Below, piece by piece: positions 53,475 through 63,343 of a DNA stretch of 64,000 nt. The stretch is from Bradyrhizobium sp. (GTDB taxonomy: Bacteria; Pseudomonadota; Alphaproteobacteria; Rhizobiales; Xanthobacteraceae), in contig NZ_JALHLP010000002.1 of assembly GCF_022844465.1 (NCBI RefSeq), forward strand, positions 310,001-374,000, given 5' to 3'. Below the pieces are notes generated by a model. The model was not told the DNA's origin. It ran no database searches and worked only from the letters and a program-made list of their open reading frames with translations. The translations under genes and the position numbers were made by a program. How positions within the stretch are numbered: position 1 is the first letter of the stretch; every line of letters starts with the position of its first letter.

Positions 53475-54350
53475 ATGTCCTCCCGCGCCGCCACCTTGAT
53501 CGGACTGACCGCGATCCTGATGTGGTCGCTGCTGTCGGTCCTGACGGTTGCGACCGGGAAGATCCCCGCCTTCCAGCTCGCCGCGATGACGTTCGGGATC
53601 GGCGCGGCAGTGGCGTTCGCAAGCTTCCTGTTCCGGCCCTCTGCTTTCGGCGCCTTGAGGCAGCCGGGGATCGCCTGGGTCGTCGGCGTCGGCGGGCTGT
53701 TCGGTTATCACGCGCTGTATTTCCTCGCGCTGCGCTTTGCGCCTCCGGCCGAAGCCGGCCTGCTGAACTATCTCTGGCCGCTGCTGATCGTCCTGTTCTC
53801 GTCGCTGCTGCCGGGGGAACGGCTGGCGCCGCATCACATCATCGGCGCGCTGCTCGGGCTTGTCGGCACCGTGTTGCTGTTCGCCGGCGGCGGGGGCAGC
53901 GGGTTTGCCCCGGACCAGATCCCCGGACTGGCGGCGGCTTTCCTTGCTGCGTTCGTGTGGGCGGCCTATTCGGTGATGTCGCGCAAGCTGAAGGCGGTGC
54001 CGACCGATGCGGTGGCCGGGTTCTGCCTTGCGACCGCGCTGCTCGCCGCCCTCGTGCATGGCCTGGTCGAGACCACAGTCTGGCCGGACAAGATCGGCCA
54101 ATGGCTGGCGATCATCGCGCTCGGCGTCGGTCCGGTCGGCGTCGCTTTCTTCGTCTGGGATATCGGCATGAAACGCGGCGACATCCGCGTTCTCGGCGCC
54201 GCGTCCTACGCGACGCCGCTGCTGTCGACGGCTTTTCTGATCATGGCCGGCTTTGCGCAACCGGCCGCGACGATTGCGGTCGCCGCGGTCCTGATCGCCG
54301 GTGGCGGCCTGATTGCGGCGAAGGACATGGTTTGGCGAAAAAGATTGTAG
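53475..54350 (+). CDS. EamA-family exporter, YddG-like
   Basis: A 291-residue DMT transporter with ten predicted helices in two EamA repeats. The N-terminus (AATLIGLTAILMWSLLSVLT) and the central FAPPAEAGLLNYLWPLLIVL are like the aromatic amino acid exporter YddG, so export of aromatic amino acids is a fair guess. A longer frame from 53439 would begin within the palindromic repeat; the ATG at 53475 is preferred. The stop codon is part of the following hairpin. phaB upstream is separated by 102 bases and the repeat. Confidence 0.82.
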   Translation: MSSRAATLIGLTAILMWSLLSVLTVATGKIPAFQLAAMTFGIGAAVAFASFLFRPSAFGALRQPGIAWVVGVGGLFGYHALYFLALRFAPPAEAGLLNYLWPLLIVLFSSLLPGERLAPHHIIGALLGLVGTVLLFAGGGGSGFAPDQIPGLAAAFLAAFVWAAYSVMSRKLKAVPTDAVAGFCLATALLAALVHGLVETTVWPDKIGQWLAIIALGVGPVGVAFFVWDIGMKRGDIRVLGAASYATPLLSTAFLIMAGFAQPAATIAVAAVLIAGGGLIAAKDMVWRKRL

Positions 54351-54381
54351 GATGGGTATCGCTACGCTCCACCCATCCTAC
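54347..54381. terminator. Hairpin at the end of the EamA gene
   Basis: GTAGGATGGGT (54347-54357) and ACCCATCCTAC (54371-54381) form an 11-bp perfect stem around a 13-base loop; the left arm includes the TAG stop. There is no T-run. The sequence TAGGATGGGT...ACCCATCCTA is also a known type of dispersed repeat, so it may be a repeat that acts as a transcript end between convergent genes. Confidence 0.5.
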
Positions 54382-54502
54382 GAAGAGGGCTTCCGATCCT
54401 TCGGTGCGAACTCGAACGCCGCAAACTGAAATCCGGGTGCAACCGTTCATCCGGCCAGCGTCCAGTCCCCGTTGCTCTCGGCGGCCTCGGGCGGCAGCGC
54501 CA

Positions 54503-55270
54503 TCAGGACTTGTTCTTGCGTTCGCGCAACTCGGCGAACACGTCGGCCGCGCTTGCGCCCTTCATGTGCAGCTTGGCGGCGACCGACGGCTCGTCGGCGC
54601 GCAGGAAAACGTTGGCCTTCTTCTCCTCGCCGAGCAGCACCGGGATCGTCGGCTTGTTGTCCGCGCGCAGCCGCGCCACTTCGGCGGCGCGCGCCTGCAG
54701 CGCCGGATTGTCGGCGTCGACCGTCAGCGCGAACTTGACGTTGGAGGCGGTGTATTCATGGCCGCAGTAGAGTTTGAAGTCGTCCGGCAGCGCGCGCAGC
54801 TTCAGAAGCGAATCCCACATCATGGGGTAGGTGCCCTCGAACACCCGGCCGCAGCCGATCGAGAACAGGGTGTCGGCGGCGAACAGCGCCTTGTCGCCGT
54901 CGAACACGTAGGAGATGTGGTCGAGGGTGTGGCCCGGCGTTTCCAGCACCCGCGCCAGCAGGCTGCCGACCTTGACGACGTCGCCATTGATGGTCCGCAG
55001 GTCGACATTGGCGATGGCGGTGGACTTGTCGTGCGGGGCGACGACGCGGCAGTTGTATTTCTGCTTCAACTCGGCAACGCCGCCGACATGGTCGTGGTGG
55101 TGATGGGTGATCAGGATATCCGTCAGCGTCCAGCCTTCGCGTTCCAGCGCCTTGATGACAGGGGCCGCTTCCGGCGCGTCGATCGACGCGGTGGCCCTGG
55201 TCGCGGGGTCGTGGATCAAATAGCCGAAATTGTCGCTTAGGCAGGTGAAGGTACGAATTTCCGCGGCCAT
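54503..55270 (-). CDS. gloB: Hydroxyacylglutathione hydrolase (glyoxalase II)
   Basis: A 255-residue metallo-beta-lactamase-fold thioesterase that hydrolyses S-lactoylglutathione in methylglyoxal detoxification. The metal site is ITHHHHDHVGG, with further ligands in ETPGHTLDH and FAADTLF and the histidine of YCGHEYT. The C-terminal substrate-binding domain (ARAAEVARLRADNKPTIPVL) is present, unlike in the shorter paralog at 4430. GGAG lies before the ATG at 55270; a longer open frame has no support. It is divergent from a methyltransferase gene, 120 bases apart. Confidence 0.94.
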   Translation of the reverse strand: MAAEIRTFTCLSDNFGYLIHDPATRATASIDAPEAAPVIKALEREGWTLTDILITHHHHDHVGGVAELKQKYNCRVVAPHDKSTAIANVDLRTINGDVVKVGSLLARVLETPGHTLDHISYVFDGDKALFAADTLFSIGCGRVFEGTYPMMWDSLLKLRALPDDFKLYCGHEYTASNVKFALTVDADNPALQARAAEVARLRADNKPTIPVLLGEEKKANVFLRADEPSVAAKLHMKGASAADVFAELRERKNKS

Positions 55271-55390
55271 GATAACTCCGTGACTAATGCTTGCAGCCCC
55301 ATTGGGCGACCAGAAATATGGCGTTAACGCTCCTGCGGCAATGCCGTTTTCAACGCGCCGCAGCCGAACGCCGTGTGGTAGATTGGGTTT

Positions 55391-56125
55391 ATGACCATCG
55401 ACGTCATCGATCTCAGGGACTTCTATTCGCGGCGCCTCGGCAGCGTGGCGCGGCAACTGATCAACCGCGGGATCCGGGCGCGATGGCCTGACGCGGCAGG
55501 CCAGCGCGTGCTCGGGCTCGGCTACCCGACGCCCTATCTTGGCCTGTTTCGCGAGGATTCCGAGCGCTGCATCGCCTTCATGCCGGCCGCGCAGGGCGTC
55601 TTGAAATGGCCGACCGCGCGCCCGGCGCTGGCAAGCCTGATCGACGAATTCTCCATGCCGCTACCGGACGCCGCGGTCGATCGCATTCTCATGGTTCATG
55701 CGCTCGAAATGTCGGACGATCCCGAGCAGTTGTTGCGCGAGGTGTGGCGCGTCCTGGCGCCCTCCGGCCGGCTGATCGCGGTGATCCCCAACAGGCGCGG
55801 CGTGTGGACGCGCACCGACAACACGCCGTTCGGTCACGGCCGGCCCTATTCGCGCGCGCAGATCACCCAATTGCTGCGGCGTACCTGGTTCACGCCGGCC
55901 TCGTGGGGCGAGGCGCTGTTCATGCCGCCGGTCGGAAACAGCTGGTTCCTGCGCTCGGCGGTGGCGTGGGAGCGCATGGGCGCCGCGCTTTCGCTGCCTT
56001 TTGCCGGCGTGCATATCGTTGAAGCGACCAAGCAGGTCTATCGCACCATCCCCGCGCACCGCGAACGCACGCGCCTGATTCCCGCGCTGCAGCCGGTGCT
56101 GGTGCCGTCATCGAGGCGGGGCTAA
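55391..56125 (+). CDS. SAM-dependent methyltransferase-like protein, atypical motif I
   Basis: A 244-residue class I methyltransferase-like protein. The post-I part is recognisable (VDRILMVHALEMSDDPEQLL and EVWRVLAPSGRLIAVIPNR), but motif I reads RVLGLGYPTPYLGLF and lacks the usual acidic residue and GxGxG loop, so SAM binding may be altered. A long C-terminal part ends in a basic tail. Pairing divergent to gloB appears, as I recall, in other Rhizobiales. No substrate is known. The ATG at 55391 gives the conserved N-terminus. Confidence 0.78.
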   Translation: MTIDVIDLRDFYSRRLGSVARQLINRGIRARWPDAAGQRVLGLGYPTPYLGLFREDSERCIAFMPAAQGVLKWPTARPALASLIDEFSMPLPDAAVDRILMVHALEMSDDPEQLLREVWRVLAPSGRLIAVIPNRRGVWTRTDNTPFGHGRPYSRAQITQLLRRTWFTPASWGEALFMPPVGNSWFLRSAVAWERMGAALSLPFAGVHIVEATKQVYRTIPAHRERTRLIPALQPVLVPSSRRG

Positions 56126-56229
56126 ATCACCGGGAATGCAGGGCGGGCGCGAGCGCGCGCCGGCCGTTGTTCGCTGGCCAGTTGTGCCGGGGCGTCGGCC
56201 GGCACGCTTGGCCTTGCAGAGACGGGCGC

Positions 56230-56982
56230 TTACTCGTTGCCCGGATTGAAATCGTCGCTCGGTAGCACAGGCGCGCCCAAGCTGTCGGGGCGGGGGCCGT
56301 GCGGCCGGCGTCGGCGGCGCGGGAAGCGCTCGCCGCCACCGCCACCTTCATATCCGCCGGGAGCGCCATTCACCTGCGGCTGCGGTCCGGTGATGAAGGA
56401 CGGCAAGCGGTCGACCCCGCCGGCATCGGCGATGACCGGCTGTGGCTGTGGCTGGGGTTGCGGCTGATACTGCGGCTGCGGACGATGCTCGCGGTCGCGG
56501 TGATGTTCGCGAGCTTGCTGGTCGCGTTGATAGGGCTGGTTGTCGCCGCGCGGTTCACGCGGGGCGTTGTCGCGGATCTGGGGCTGCTGCTGCTGTGGAA
56601 CGAAGCCCGGCTCCTGGCCGAAATGCGAAAAGCTCTCGCCCTCGTCGTCGCCCTCGTCGGCCGCCGGCATCTCGTTGTCGGTGCGCGGCTGCGGCTGATT
56701 CTGCCGGAACTGCTCCTGGGCGGCAGCGATCAGACGGAAGTAATGCTCGGCATGCTGATAGTAATTCTCGGCCGCAACCGGATCGCCCGAGGACCGCGCG
56801 TCGCGCGCCAGCTGGACGTATTTTTCCGCCACGTGCGACGCGGTGCCGCGGATCTTGATGTCGGGCCCGTTGGATTCGAACACCCGGGTCATCGGGTTCT
56901 GACTGCGCCGGTTGTTGTTGCTGCTGTTGCTGCTGCTGTTATTCCGGTTACGCATTCGCTTGTTGTTCTGACCGTTTCTCAT
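56230..56982 (-). CDS. DUF4167 domain protein
   Basis: A 250-residue protein. The DUF4167 domain covers about residues 20-100 (SQNPMTRVFESNGPDIKIRG, then TASHVAEKYVQLARDARSSG). The N-terminus has runs of N and S, and the rest is low complexity: acidic, then Q/P-rich with repeated QPQ, then glycine-, arginine- and proline-rich. Such composition suggests a disordered RNA-associated or phase-separating protein, but no function is established. It follows prmC on the same strand after 492 bases, a neighbourhood I recall as common in Rhizobiales. Confidence 0.88.
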   Translation of the reverse strand: MRNGQNNKRMRNRNNSSSNSSNNNRRSQNPMTRVFESNGPDIKIRGTASHVAEKYVQLARDARSSGDPVAAENYYQHAEHYFRLIAAAQEQFRQNQPQPRTDNEMPAADEGDDEGESFSHFGQEPGFVPQQQQPQIRDNAPREPRGDNQPYQRDQQAREHHRDREHRPQPQYQPQPQPQPQPVIADAGGVDRLPSFITGPQPQVNGAPGGYEGGGGGERFPRRRRRPHGPRPDSLGAPVLPSDDFNPGNE

Positions 56983-57474
56983 GTGTCGCCTTTATTCCAG
57001 CCCTGAAGTGATGCAGTTGCCGTCGTAGCCTCACCGGATCGGGCGCGCCGAGGCGCACCGAATCACGATGCCGTCTGGATTCGTGTCGTCGATTTTGCCG
57101 TAATCGCGTTCAGCAAAGACGCGTTCCCCAACCGGCGTCGCTCACCGCGCCGGACCATAATCATTCAACGTGCGAAAATCAGCTTAATCGCCTTGCGTGA
57201 CGGTTTCGCATGTTTGTTTGTTGCGTAAGTCTTCAAGCGTAATGTCAGGCTTTCGCTCGCTTTGCGGTCGGAAGCAGCGTAGCTCTCTCAGCCATCGCGC
57301 TCAAACGGACCCGCGTTCAGGAACCTTTCACTCGGGGAGGGCTCTCGCTTTGAGAATTCCGGCCTTCGCCCGTAGCGTCTACGGGGCCAGCAACCCTGGA
57401 CCGATGTTGTGACCGGAACGTAGTCGCTCCCGGGGCATATTCCAAGTGTTTTTTGCATTTGCATGGGGGCTTTA
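56983..57474. other. Intergenic region (492 bases) between prmC and DUF4167
   Basis: No gene is supported; the short open frames lack codon bias. The region is less GC-rich than the flanks. One strong hairpin is at 57369-57385, CCCGTAG and CTACGGG around CGT. The DUF4167 promoter and a long leader, or a small RNA, may be present. The T-rich stretch near 57448-57460 on the plus strand is not preceded by a strong stem. Confidence 0.4.
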
Positions 57475-58368
57475 TCAGGGCAATTTCCGCCCCGCCACGG
57501 CCCGCCAGATGCCCGCCAGGTCGGGCTTCGCAGTGTCGTGAAGCATTAACCCTGCTTTTGTCATCAATCCTTCAACATCGGCGCGCTGGCCCTGTCCGAC
57601 CTCGACCACCAATACGCCGCCGGGCGCCAGCAGGCGGACTGCCTCCGGGGCGATCACGCGGTAGGCGTCCAGGCCGTCGCTGCCGCCGTCAAGCGCGCGG
57701 TGCGGGTCGTGATCCCGGACCTCGGTTGCAAGACCCGCGATATCCGCCGAACGGACATAGGGTGGGTTCGATACGATCAGATCGAAGCGACCTGCCAGCG
57801 CCGCGGCATAGTCGCAGGCGATAAACGAGGCGCGACCGGCCAGCCCGAGCCGGGCGGCGTTGGTTTTCGCCGTCCGCAGCGCCGCCGCGCTGATGTCAGT
57901 GCCGATTCCGACGGCCTGCCGCCGTTCAGACAGCAGCGCCAGCAGGATCGCGCCGGTGCCGGTGCCGATGTCGGCGATGCGCAGCGGGCGGTCCGGCGGC
58001 CGATCGGCGCGCCGCAATTCCAGGGCGAGTTCGACCACGGCCTCGGTGTCGGGCCGCGGGACGAGTGTTGCCGGGGACAGCCGTAACGGCAATCCCCAGA
58101 ATTCCTTCTCGCCGAGAATGCGCGCGACCGGTTCGCCGGCAAGACGGCGACGCGCGAAACCCTCGAGGCACGCGGCTTCGTCCGGCGTGAGCTGGCGTTG
58201 GGCCGCCGAGATCATGCCGGTCAGGTCGAGCCCAAGCGCCGCTCCGGTCAGCAGCCGCGCGTCAAGCTCGGCGCAATCCGCGGCACCAGATCGCAATCTC
58301 GCGGCAAGCAAGCGTCGCGCCGCTTCGACGGTCAGGCCGGCGAGGTCATCGATACGGCGTCCGCTCAC
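57475..58368 (-). CDS. prmC: Release factor glutamine methyltransferase
   Basis: A 297-residue SAM-dependent enzyme that methylates the glutamine of the GGQ motif in release factors. An N-terminal helical domain binds the factor, SAM motif I is [16 protein letters not shown], and the catalytic NPPY is in [15 protein letters not shown]. It overlaps the end of prfA by four bases (58365-58368), so substrate and modifying enzyme are made together. Confidence 0.94.
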   Translation of the reverse strand: MSGRRIDDLAGLTVEAARRLLAARLRSGAADCAELDARLLTGAALGLDLTGMISAAQRQLTPDEAACLEGFARRRLAGEPVARILGEKEFWGLPLRLSPATLVPRPDTEAVVELALELRRADRPPDRPLRIADIGTGTGAILLALLSERRQAVGIGTDISAAALRTAKTNAARLGLAGRASFIACDYAAALAGRFDLIVSNPPYVRSADIAGLATEVRDHDPHRALDGGSDGLDAYRVIAPEAVRLLAPGGVLVVEVGQGQRADVEGLMTKAGLMLHDTAKPDLAGIWRAVAGRKLP

Positions 58369-59444
58369 GCCGCCGCACCCTGCGCGGCAAGCTGCGCCGC
58401 CTGGTGCTCTGTCGTCAGCGCGTCGATCAGTTCGCCCAGCGCTTCGCCGGAGATCACCTGCGGCAGCTTGTAGAGCGTCAGGTTGATGCGGTGGTCGGTG
58501 ACGCGGCCCTGCGGGAAATTGTAGGTACGGATGCGCTCGGAGCGGTCGCCGGAGCCGACCTTCTCCTTGCGTTCCGCGGAGCGCGCGGCGTCGACGCGCT
58601 GGCGTTCGGCGTCGTAGATTCGCGATCGCAGGATGTTCATCGCGGAAGCGCGGTTCTTGTGCTGCGAGCGGCTGTCCTGCATCATCACCACGATGCCGGT
58701 CGGGATATGGGTGATGCGAATTGCCGACTCGGTCTTGTTGACGTGCTGGCCGCCGGCGCCCTGCGCGCGCATGGTGTCGATCCGCAGGTCGTCGTTCTTG
58801 ATGTCGACATCGACCTCCTCGACCTCAGGCAGCACGGCGACGGTGGCGGCGGATGTGTGGATTCGTCCCTGGGTTTCGGTGTCGGGCACGCGCTGCACGC
58901 GGTGAACGCCGGATTCGAATTTCAGCTTGGCGAAGGCGCCGCGCCCCTGCACCTCGGCGACGATTTCCTTGTAGCCGCCCATGGTGCCTTCGGAAGCCGA
59001 GATCACCTCGACCTTCCAGCCCTGCAGGGCCGCGAACCGCTCATACATCCGGAACAGGTCGCCGGCGAACAGCGAGGCCTCGTCGCCGCCGGTGCCGGCG
59101 CGGATTTCCAGCACCACGTTGCGGTCGTCCATGGCGTCCTTGGGCAAAAGCGCCACGCGTATCTCCTGCGTCAGCGCGGCGACGCGCTCCCGCAGCGCCG
59201 CCAGTTCGGCTTCGGCCATCGCCCGCATCTCGGGGTCGGCAGCGGAATCCGCCAGCAGCGATTCGGTGTCGGCAACCTCGGCCCGCGCCGCGCGATAGGT
59301 CTTCACGGCCTCGATCAGCGGATTGAGTTCGGCCAGTTCGCGGGTGATCTGGACGTATTTCTCGGAGTTCACCTGGCCCAGCAGTTCGGCCTCCAGCGAG
59401 GCGTGGTGGGCAAGCAGGATATCGAGTTTGGCTTCGGGTAACAT
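58365..59444 (-). CDS. prfA: Peptide chain release factor 1
   Basis: A 359-residue class I release factor that reads UAA and UAG stop codons. The stop-codon-reading tripeptide is PDT in [16 protein letters not shown] (PxT form), and the peptidyl-transferase motif is [16 protein letters not shown]. The frame reaches 59492, but the ATG at 59444 matches the usual length. It precedes prmC in the same operon, and ptsP is 55 bases upstream on the same strand. Confidence 0.96.
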   Translation of the reverse strand: MLPEAKLDILLAHHASLEAELLGQVNSEKYVQITRELAELNPLIEAVKTYRAARAEVADTESLLADSAADPEMRAMAEAELAALRERVAALTQEIRVALLPKDAMDDRNVVLEIRAGTGGDEASLFAGDLFRMYERFAALQGWKVEVISASEGTMGGYKEIVAEVQGRGAFAKLKFESGVHRVQRVPDTETQGRIHTSAATVAVLPEVEEVDVDIKNDDLRIDTMRAQGAGGQHVNKTESAIRITHIPTGIVVMMQDSRSQHKNRASAMNILRSRIYDAERQRVDAARSAERKEKVGSGDRSERIRTYNFPQGRVTDHRINLTLYKLPQVISGEALGELIDALTTEHQAAQLAAQGAAA

Positions 59445-59499
59445 GGCGTGGTTCTCGGGGTGGCGGATCTGGAGAGGCGGTTGTCGGCGCACGGCCTAG

Positions 59500-61767
59500 C
59501 TACAACGACAACCCTTCGGCTTCCGCGAATTCCGTCAACTTCTGCCGGATCGAAACGCTGCCGGCCGGTGCGTCGAGCAGCGGCATCAAGACCGCCTCGG
59601 CCTTCCTGGCGTCGAGGTCGAGAATCATGGCCTTGACCGGGCCATGGCCGGTGGCCGACAGCGACAGCGAGCGGTAGCCCAGCGCGATCAGCGCCAGCGC
59701 GCCGAGCGGCTTGGAGGCCATCTCGCCGCACAGCGACGCCGGCTTCTTCGCCGCATCGGCCTTGCGCACGATATCGCGCAGCGCCCGCAGGATCGGCGCC
59801 GACAGGGTGTCGAAGCGTTCGGAAACCTTGGCGTTGCCGCGATCGACCGCGAACAGGAACTGGAACAGGTCGTTCGACCCGACCGAGACGAAATCGACTC
59901 GCTTGAGGAGTTCGTCGAGCTGATACAGCAGCGCCGGCACTTCGATCATGGTGCCGACGGCGATGCGCTCCGGCAGCGCATGGCCGTGCTGGCGCAGATA
60001 GGTCAGTTCGCGTTCGACGATGGCCTTGGCCTGGTCGAACTCGGCGACGTCGGAAATCATCGGGAACATGATTCTCAGCGCGCGGCCGCCGCCGGCTCGC
60101 AGCAGCGCGCGGATCTGGCCGCGCAGCAAGCCCGGCCGGTCGAGCCCGAGCCGGATCGCGCGCCAACCGAGCGCCGGATTTTCCTCGATCACGGTTTCCA
60201 TGTACGGCAACGCCTTGTCGCCGCCGATGTCCAGCGTCCGGAACGTGACCGGCTTGGCGCCCGCGGCGTCCAGCACCGTGCGATAGAGCGCGAGCTGGTC
60301 GGAGCTGCGCGGCAGGCTTTGACCCACCATGAACTGCAGTTCGGTGCGAAATAGCCCGATGCCGGCGCTGCCGGTGTCGTCGACATGCGGCAGGTCGATG
60401 ACGAGACCGGCGTTGATCATCAGCTCGATCGGCTGGCCGTCGCGGGTCACGCAGGGCTTGTCGCGCAATGCTGCATATTGCGCCTGCCGCCGCGCGCGGA
60501 CCCGCACCCGCTCCGCATAGGCCGATTCGATCTCGGCCGAGGGGCGGACATAGATCGAGCCCGAGGTGCCGTCGACGATGATGGCATCGCCGGGATCGGC
60601 GATGCCGACCGCGTTCGGCACCTCGCCGACCGCGGGAATGCCGAGGGCGCGCGCCACGATCGAGACGTGGGAGTTGGCGGTGCCTTCCTCCAGCACCAGC
60701 CCGCGCAGCCGCTTGCGGTCATAGTCGAGCAGGGCGGCGGGTCCCATCGCGCGCGCGATCAGGATGGCGTTTTCGGGAAGCTGCTCGCGCGACGGCGCGT
60801 GATCCTGTCCGACCAGCTGCCGCATCAGGCGGTGGCCGAGATCCTCAAGGTCGTGCAGGCGGTCGCGCAGATAGGGGTCGGTCGAACGCAGCATCCGCGC
60901 GCGGGTATCCGACTGCACGCGTTCGACCGCGGCTTCTGCGGTGAGGCCGGTGGCGACCGCCTCATGCAGCTTGTGCGACCAGCCATGGTCGTTGGCGAAC
61001 ATCCGGTAGGCTTCCAGCACCTCGCGATGCTCGCCGCCCTCGGCGACATCGCCGCGCTCCAGCATGCGGTCGAGATCGGCGCGCAGCTTGGCCAGCGCGG
61101 TGTCCAGCCGCCTGATTTCGGTCGGCAGGTCCTCGGCGATGTAGTTGGTGATGACGACCCGCGGCTCGTGCAGCACGACATGGCCGAGCGCGATGCCGTC
61201 GGAGAGGACCGCGCCGATCTTGTGCTGGGAATGCCCGGCCGCAGGTTCTGCGCCGGGCTGGGCCAGCGCCGCCAGCTCGCCGGAGGCGATCATTTCCGCC
61301 AGCACCATGGCGGTGGTCTGCAGCGCCTCGACCTCCTCCTCGACATAGGTGCGCTTGGCGCGGTTCTGCACCACCAGCACGCCCAGCGTGTTGCCGGCGC
61401 GCAGCACCGGCACGCCGAGGAACGAATGGTAGATTTCTTCGCCGGTTTCCGGGCGGAACGAAAACGCCGGGTGGCTTTGCGCGTCCGAGAGGTTGAGCGG
61501 GCTCGCCTCGCTGGCGACGAGGCCCACGAGGCCTTCATGCGCGTGCAGCACCGTTCGGTGCACGGCTTCGCGGTTCAGGCCCTCGGTGGCGTAGAGTTCG
61601 AGCGTATTGTCGACCCGCAGCACGTAGCAGGAGCAGACCTCGGCCACCATGTTGGCCGCGATCAGCACCACGATCTTGTCCAGGCGCTCCTGGGCCGAAA
61701 CCTTCTCCGCCATGGTTTCGCGGAGCCGTCTCAACAAGACGCGGGGGCCTCCCGACGCGCTCCGCAT
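59500..61767 (-). CDS. ptsP: Phosphoenolpyruvate-protein phosphotransferase, nitrogen PTS
   Basis: A 755-residue enzyme I of the nitrogen phosphotransferase system. A GAF domain (about 25-165) is followed by the enzyme I domains. The phosphorylated histidine is H367 in GTANSHVSIVARALG. The PEP-binding C-terminal part has GIGLFRTELQFM and SVGSNDLFQF. It passes phosphate from PEP to NPr and EIIANtr, and the GAF domain links this to glutamine in rhizobia. The ATG at 61767 has GGGAGGG upstream; longer frames run into the leader hairpin. prfA follows in the same direction. Confidence 0.95.
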   Translation of the reverse strand: MRSASGGPRVLLRRLRETMAEKVSAQERLDKIVVLIAANMVAEVCSCYVLRVDNTLELYATEGLNREAVHRTVLHAHEGLVGLVASEASPLNLSDAQSHPAFSFRPETGEEIYHSFLGVPVLRAGNTLGVLVVQNRAKRTYVEEEVEALQTTAMVLAEMIASGELAALAQPGAEPAAGHSQHKIGAVLSDGIALGHVVLHEPRVVITNYIAEDLPTEIRRLDTALAKLRADLDRMLERGDVAEGGEHREVLEAYRMFANDHGWSHKLHEAVATGLTAEAAVERVQSDTRARMLRSTDPYLRDRLHDLEDLGHRLMRQLVGQDHAPSREQLPENAILIARAMGPAALLDYDRKRLRGLVLEEGTANSHVSIVARALGIPAVGEVPNAVGIADPGDAIIVDGTSGSIYVRPSAEIESAYAERVRVRARRQAQYAALRDKPCVTRDGQPIELMINAGLVIDLPHVDDTGSAGIGLFRTELQFMVGQSLPRSSDQLALYRTVLDAAGAKPVTFRTLDIGGDKALPYMETVIEENPALGWRAIRLGLDRPGLLRGQIRALLRAGGGRALRIMFPMISDVAEFDQAKAIVERELTYLRQHGHALPERIAVGTMIEVPALLYQLDELLKRVDFVSVGSNDLFQFLFAVDRGNAKVSERFDTLSAPILRALRDIVRKADAAKKPASLCGEMASKPLGALALIALGYRSLSLSATGHGPVKAMILDLDARKAEAVLMPLLDAPAGSVSIRQKLTEFAEAEGLSL

Positions 61768-62089
61768 AGGCAAAGAACCCTCCCCTGGGGAAGCCAGCCG
61801 GCCGGGTGGCCGGCGCTGGCGTGAAACGCACGAAAGCCAACAATCTTGTTCAGTCGGCGCCGCCTGCAGGCCGTGATTCCCGGCCGAATCAGGCTTCGGC
61901 ATAACGGTGGCGCAGTTTGCGGCCGCCTGCCTCTCAGGCCGTATAGCCAATCGAGGCTTGCTTTGCCAAGCAAAACGCCTGCCAGAAGCAATAACGTCTG
62001 GCTGGCGGCGATGCTGCGCCAGCGAAGCGGATGATCCGGCGGAGAAACCGCCGTTCAGGCGATCCGACGAGGCATTTTAGAAGATCGTT
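61768..62089. other. lysC-ptsP intergenic region with hairpins
   Basis: This 322-base region carries no gene. A strong hairpin in the ptsP leader, 61793-61820, pairs GCCAGC and CGGCC with GGCCG and GCTGGC (one 2-base bulge), about 26 bases before the start and upstream of GGGAGGG. TTGCTT-TGCC-AAGCAA is at 61958-61973, and a small CGGCGG/CCGCCG stem at 62037-62053 lies just past lysC but without a T-run. The first hairpin might affect ptsP translation. Confidence 0.4.
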
Positions 62090-63343
62090 CTACGTCTGGT
62101 CGAGCCCGTAGAGCGTGTGCAGCGTGCGTACCGCAAGTTCGGTATAGGCGGCGTCGATCAGCACCGAAAACTTGATCTCGGAGGTGGTAATGGCGCGAAT
62201 GTTGATGTTGCGTTCGGACAACGCCTTGAACGCCATCGCTGCGACGCCGGCATGGCTGCGCATGCCGCTGCCGATCACCGAAACCTTCGCCACGTCGGTG
62301 GCGCTGTCCAGCCTGATGTAGCCGATCTTGGCCTTCGCGGCGGTAACGGTGTCGCGGGCGCGGGCGTAGTCGGCTGCCGGGACGGTGAAGGTGAGGTCGG
62401 TGGTCTTGCCGTCCTCGGAGACGTTCTGCACGATCATGTCGACATTGATGTTGGCATCCGCGAGCGGCCCGAAGATCGCGGCCGCGACCCCGGGCTTGTC
62501 GTCAATCTGCCGCACGGAAATCTGGGCTTCGTCCTTGGAGAAGGCGATGCCGGTGACGACGTGGCTTTCCATGATTTGCTCCTCGCTGCAGATCAGCGTT
62601 CCCGGCGGGGTGCCGTGCGGGTCGATATCCTCGGGCTTGTCGAAGCTGGAACGAACGAATACCGGAATATTGTGGACCATGCCGAGTTCCACTGACCGCA
62701 CCTGCAGCACCTTGGCGCCCTGCGAGGCCAGTTCCACCATGTCCTCGAAGGCGATCTTGTCGAGCCGCCGCGCCTTGGGAACCACGCGGGGATCGGTGGT
62801 GTAGACGCCATCGACGTCGGTATAGATGTCGCAGCGGTCGGCGCGGATGGCGGCGGCGATCGCCACCGCCGAAGTGTCGGAACCGCCGCGCCCCAGCGTG
62901 GTGATTCGGTTGGTCTGCGGGTTGATGCCCTGGAAGCCGGCGATGACCGCTACCTCCTTGCGGTCTGCAAAGCGGTTGACGATCTCGGTGCCGTCGATCT
63001 CGAGAATGCGCGCCGAGGCGTGAGCGTCGGAGGTCCGGATCGGGATCTGCCAGCCCTGCCAGGAGCGGGCCTGGATCCCCATCGCCTGCAGCGCGATCGC
63101 CAACAGCCCCGACGTCACCTGCTCGCCGGACGCCACGACGGCGTCATATTCGCGGGCATCATGCATCGGCGAGGCGTCGCGGCACCACTCGACGAGTTCG
63201 TTGGTCTTGCCGGCCATGGCCGAAACCACCACGGCGACATCGTGCCCGGCATCGACCTCGCGCTTGACGTGGCGCGCGACGTTGCGGATGCGGTCGATAT
63301 TGGCGACGGACGTGCCGCCGAATTTCATCACGAGGCGGCCCAT
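62090..63343 (-). CDS. lysC: Aspartate kinase
   Basis: A 417-residue enzyme that phosphorylates aspartate, the first step towards lysine, threonine and methionine. The amino acid kinase domain begins [13 protein letters not shown] and contains [19 protein letters not shown]. Two ACT domains at the C-terminus ([16 protein letters not shown] and [17 protein letters not shown]) give allosteric control by lysine or threonine. The frame reaches 63388, but the ATG at 63343 is usual. ptsP lies downstream on the same strand. Confidence 0.95.
   Translation of the reverse strand: MGRLVMKFGGTSVANIDRIRNVARHVKREVDAGHDVAVVVSAMAGKTNELVEWCRDASPMHDAREYDAVVASGEQVTSGLLAIALQAMGIQARSWQGWQIPIRTSDAHASARILEIDGTEIVNRFADRKEVAVIAGFQGINPQTNRITTLGRGGSDTSAVAIAAAIRADRCDIYTDVDGVYTTDPRVVPKARRLDKIAFEDMVELASQGAKVLQVRSVELGMVHNIPVFVRSSFDKPEDIDPHGTPPGTLICSEEQIMESHVVTGIAFSKDEAQISVRQIDDKPGVAAAIFGPLADANINVDMIVQNVSEDGKTTDLTFTVPAADYARARDTVTAAKAKIGYIRLDSATDVAKVSVIGSGMRSHAGVAAMAFKALSERNINIRAITTSEIKFSVLIDAAYTELAVRTLHTLYGLDQT

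Noticed and set aside
57197..57412. A 71-residue frame in the gap before DUF4167
   Set aside because: Composition is random-like, there is no ribosome site and the frame spans the 57369-57385 hairpin.
62037..62053. CGGCGG-AGAAA-CCGCCG hairpin after lysC as terminator
   Set aside because: The 6-bp stem is not followed by a T-run on the minus strand, so a Rho-independent terminator is not supported; it is only mentioned with the intergenic region.
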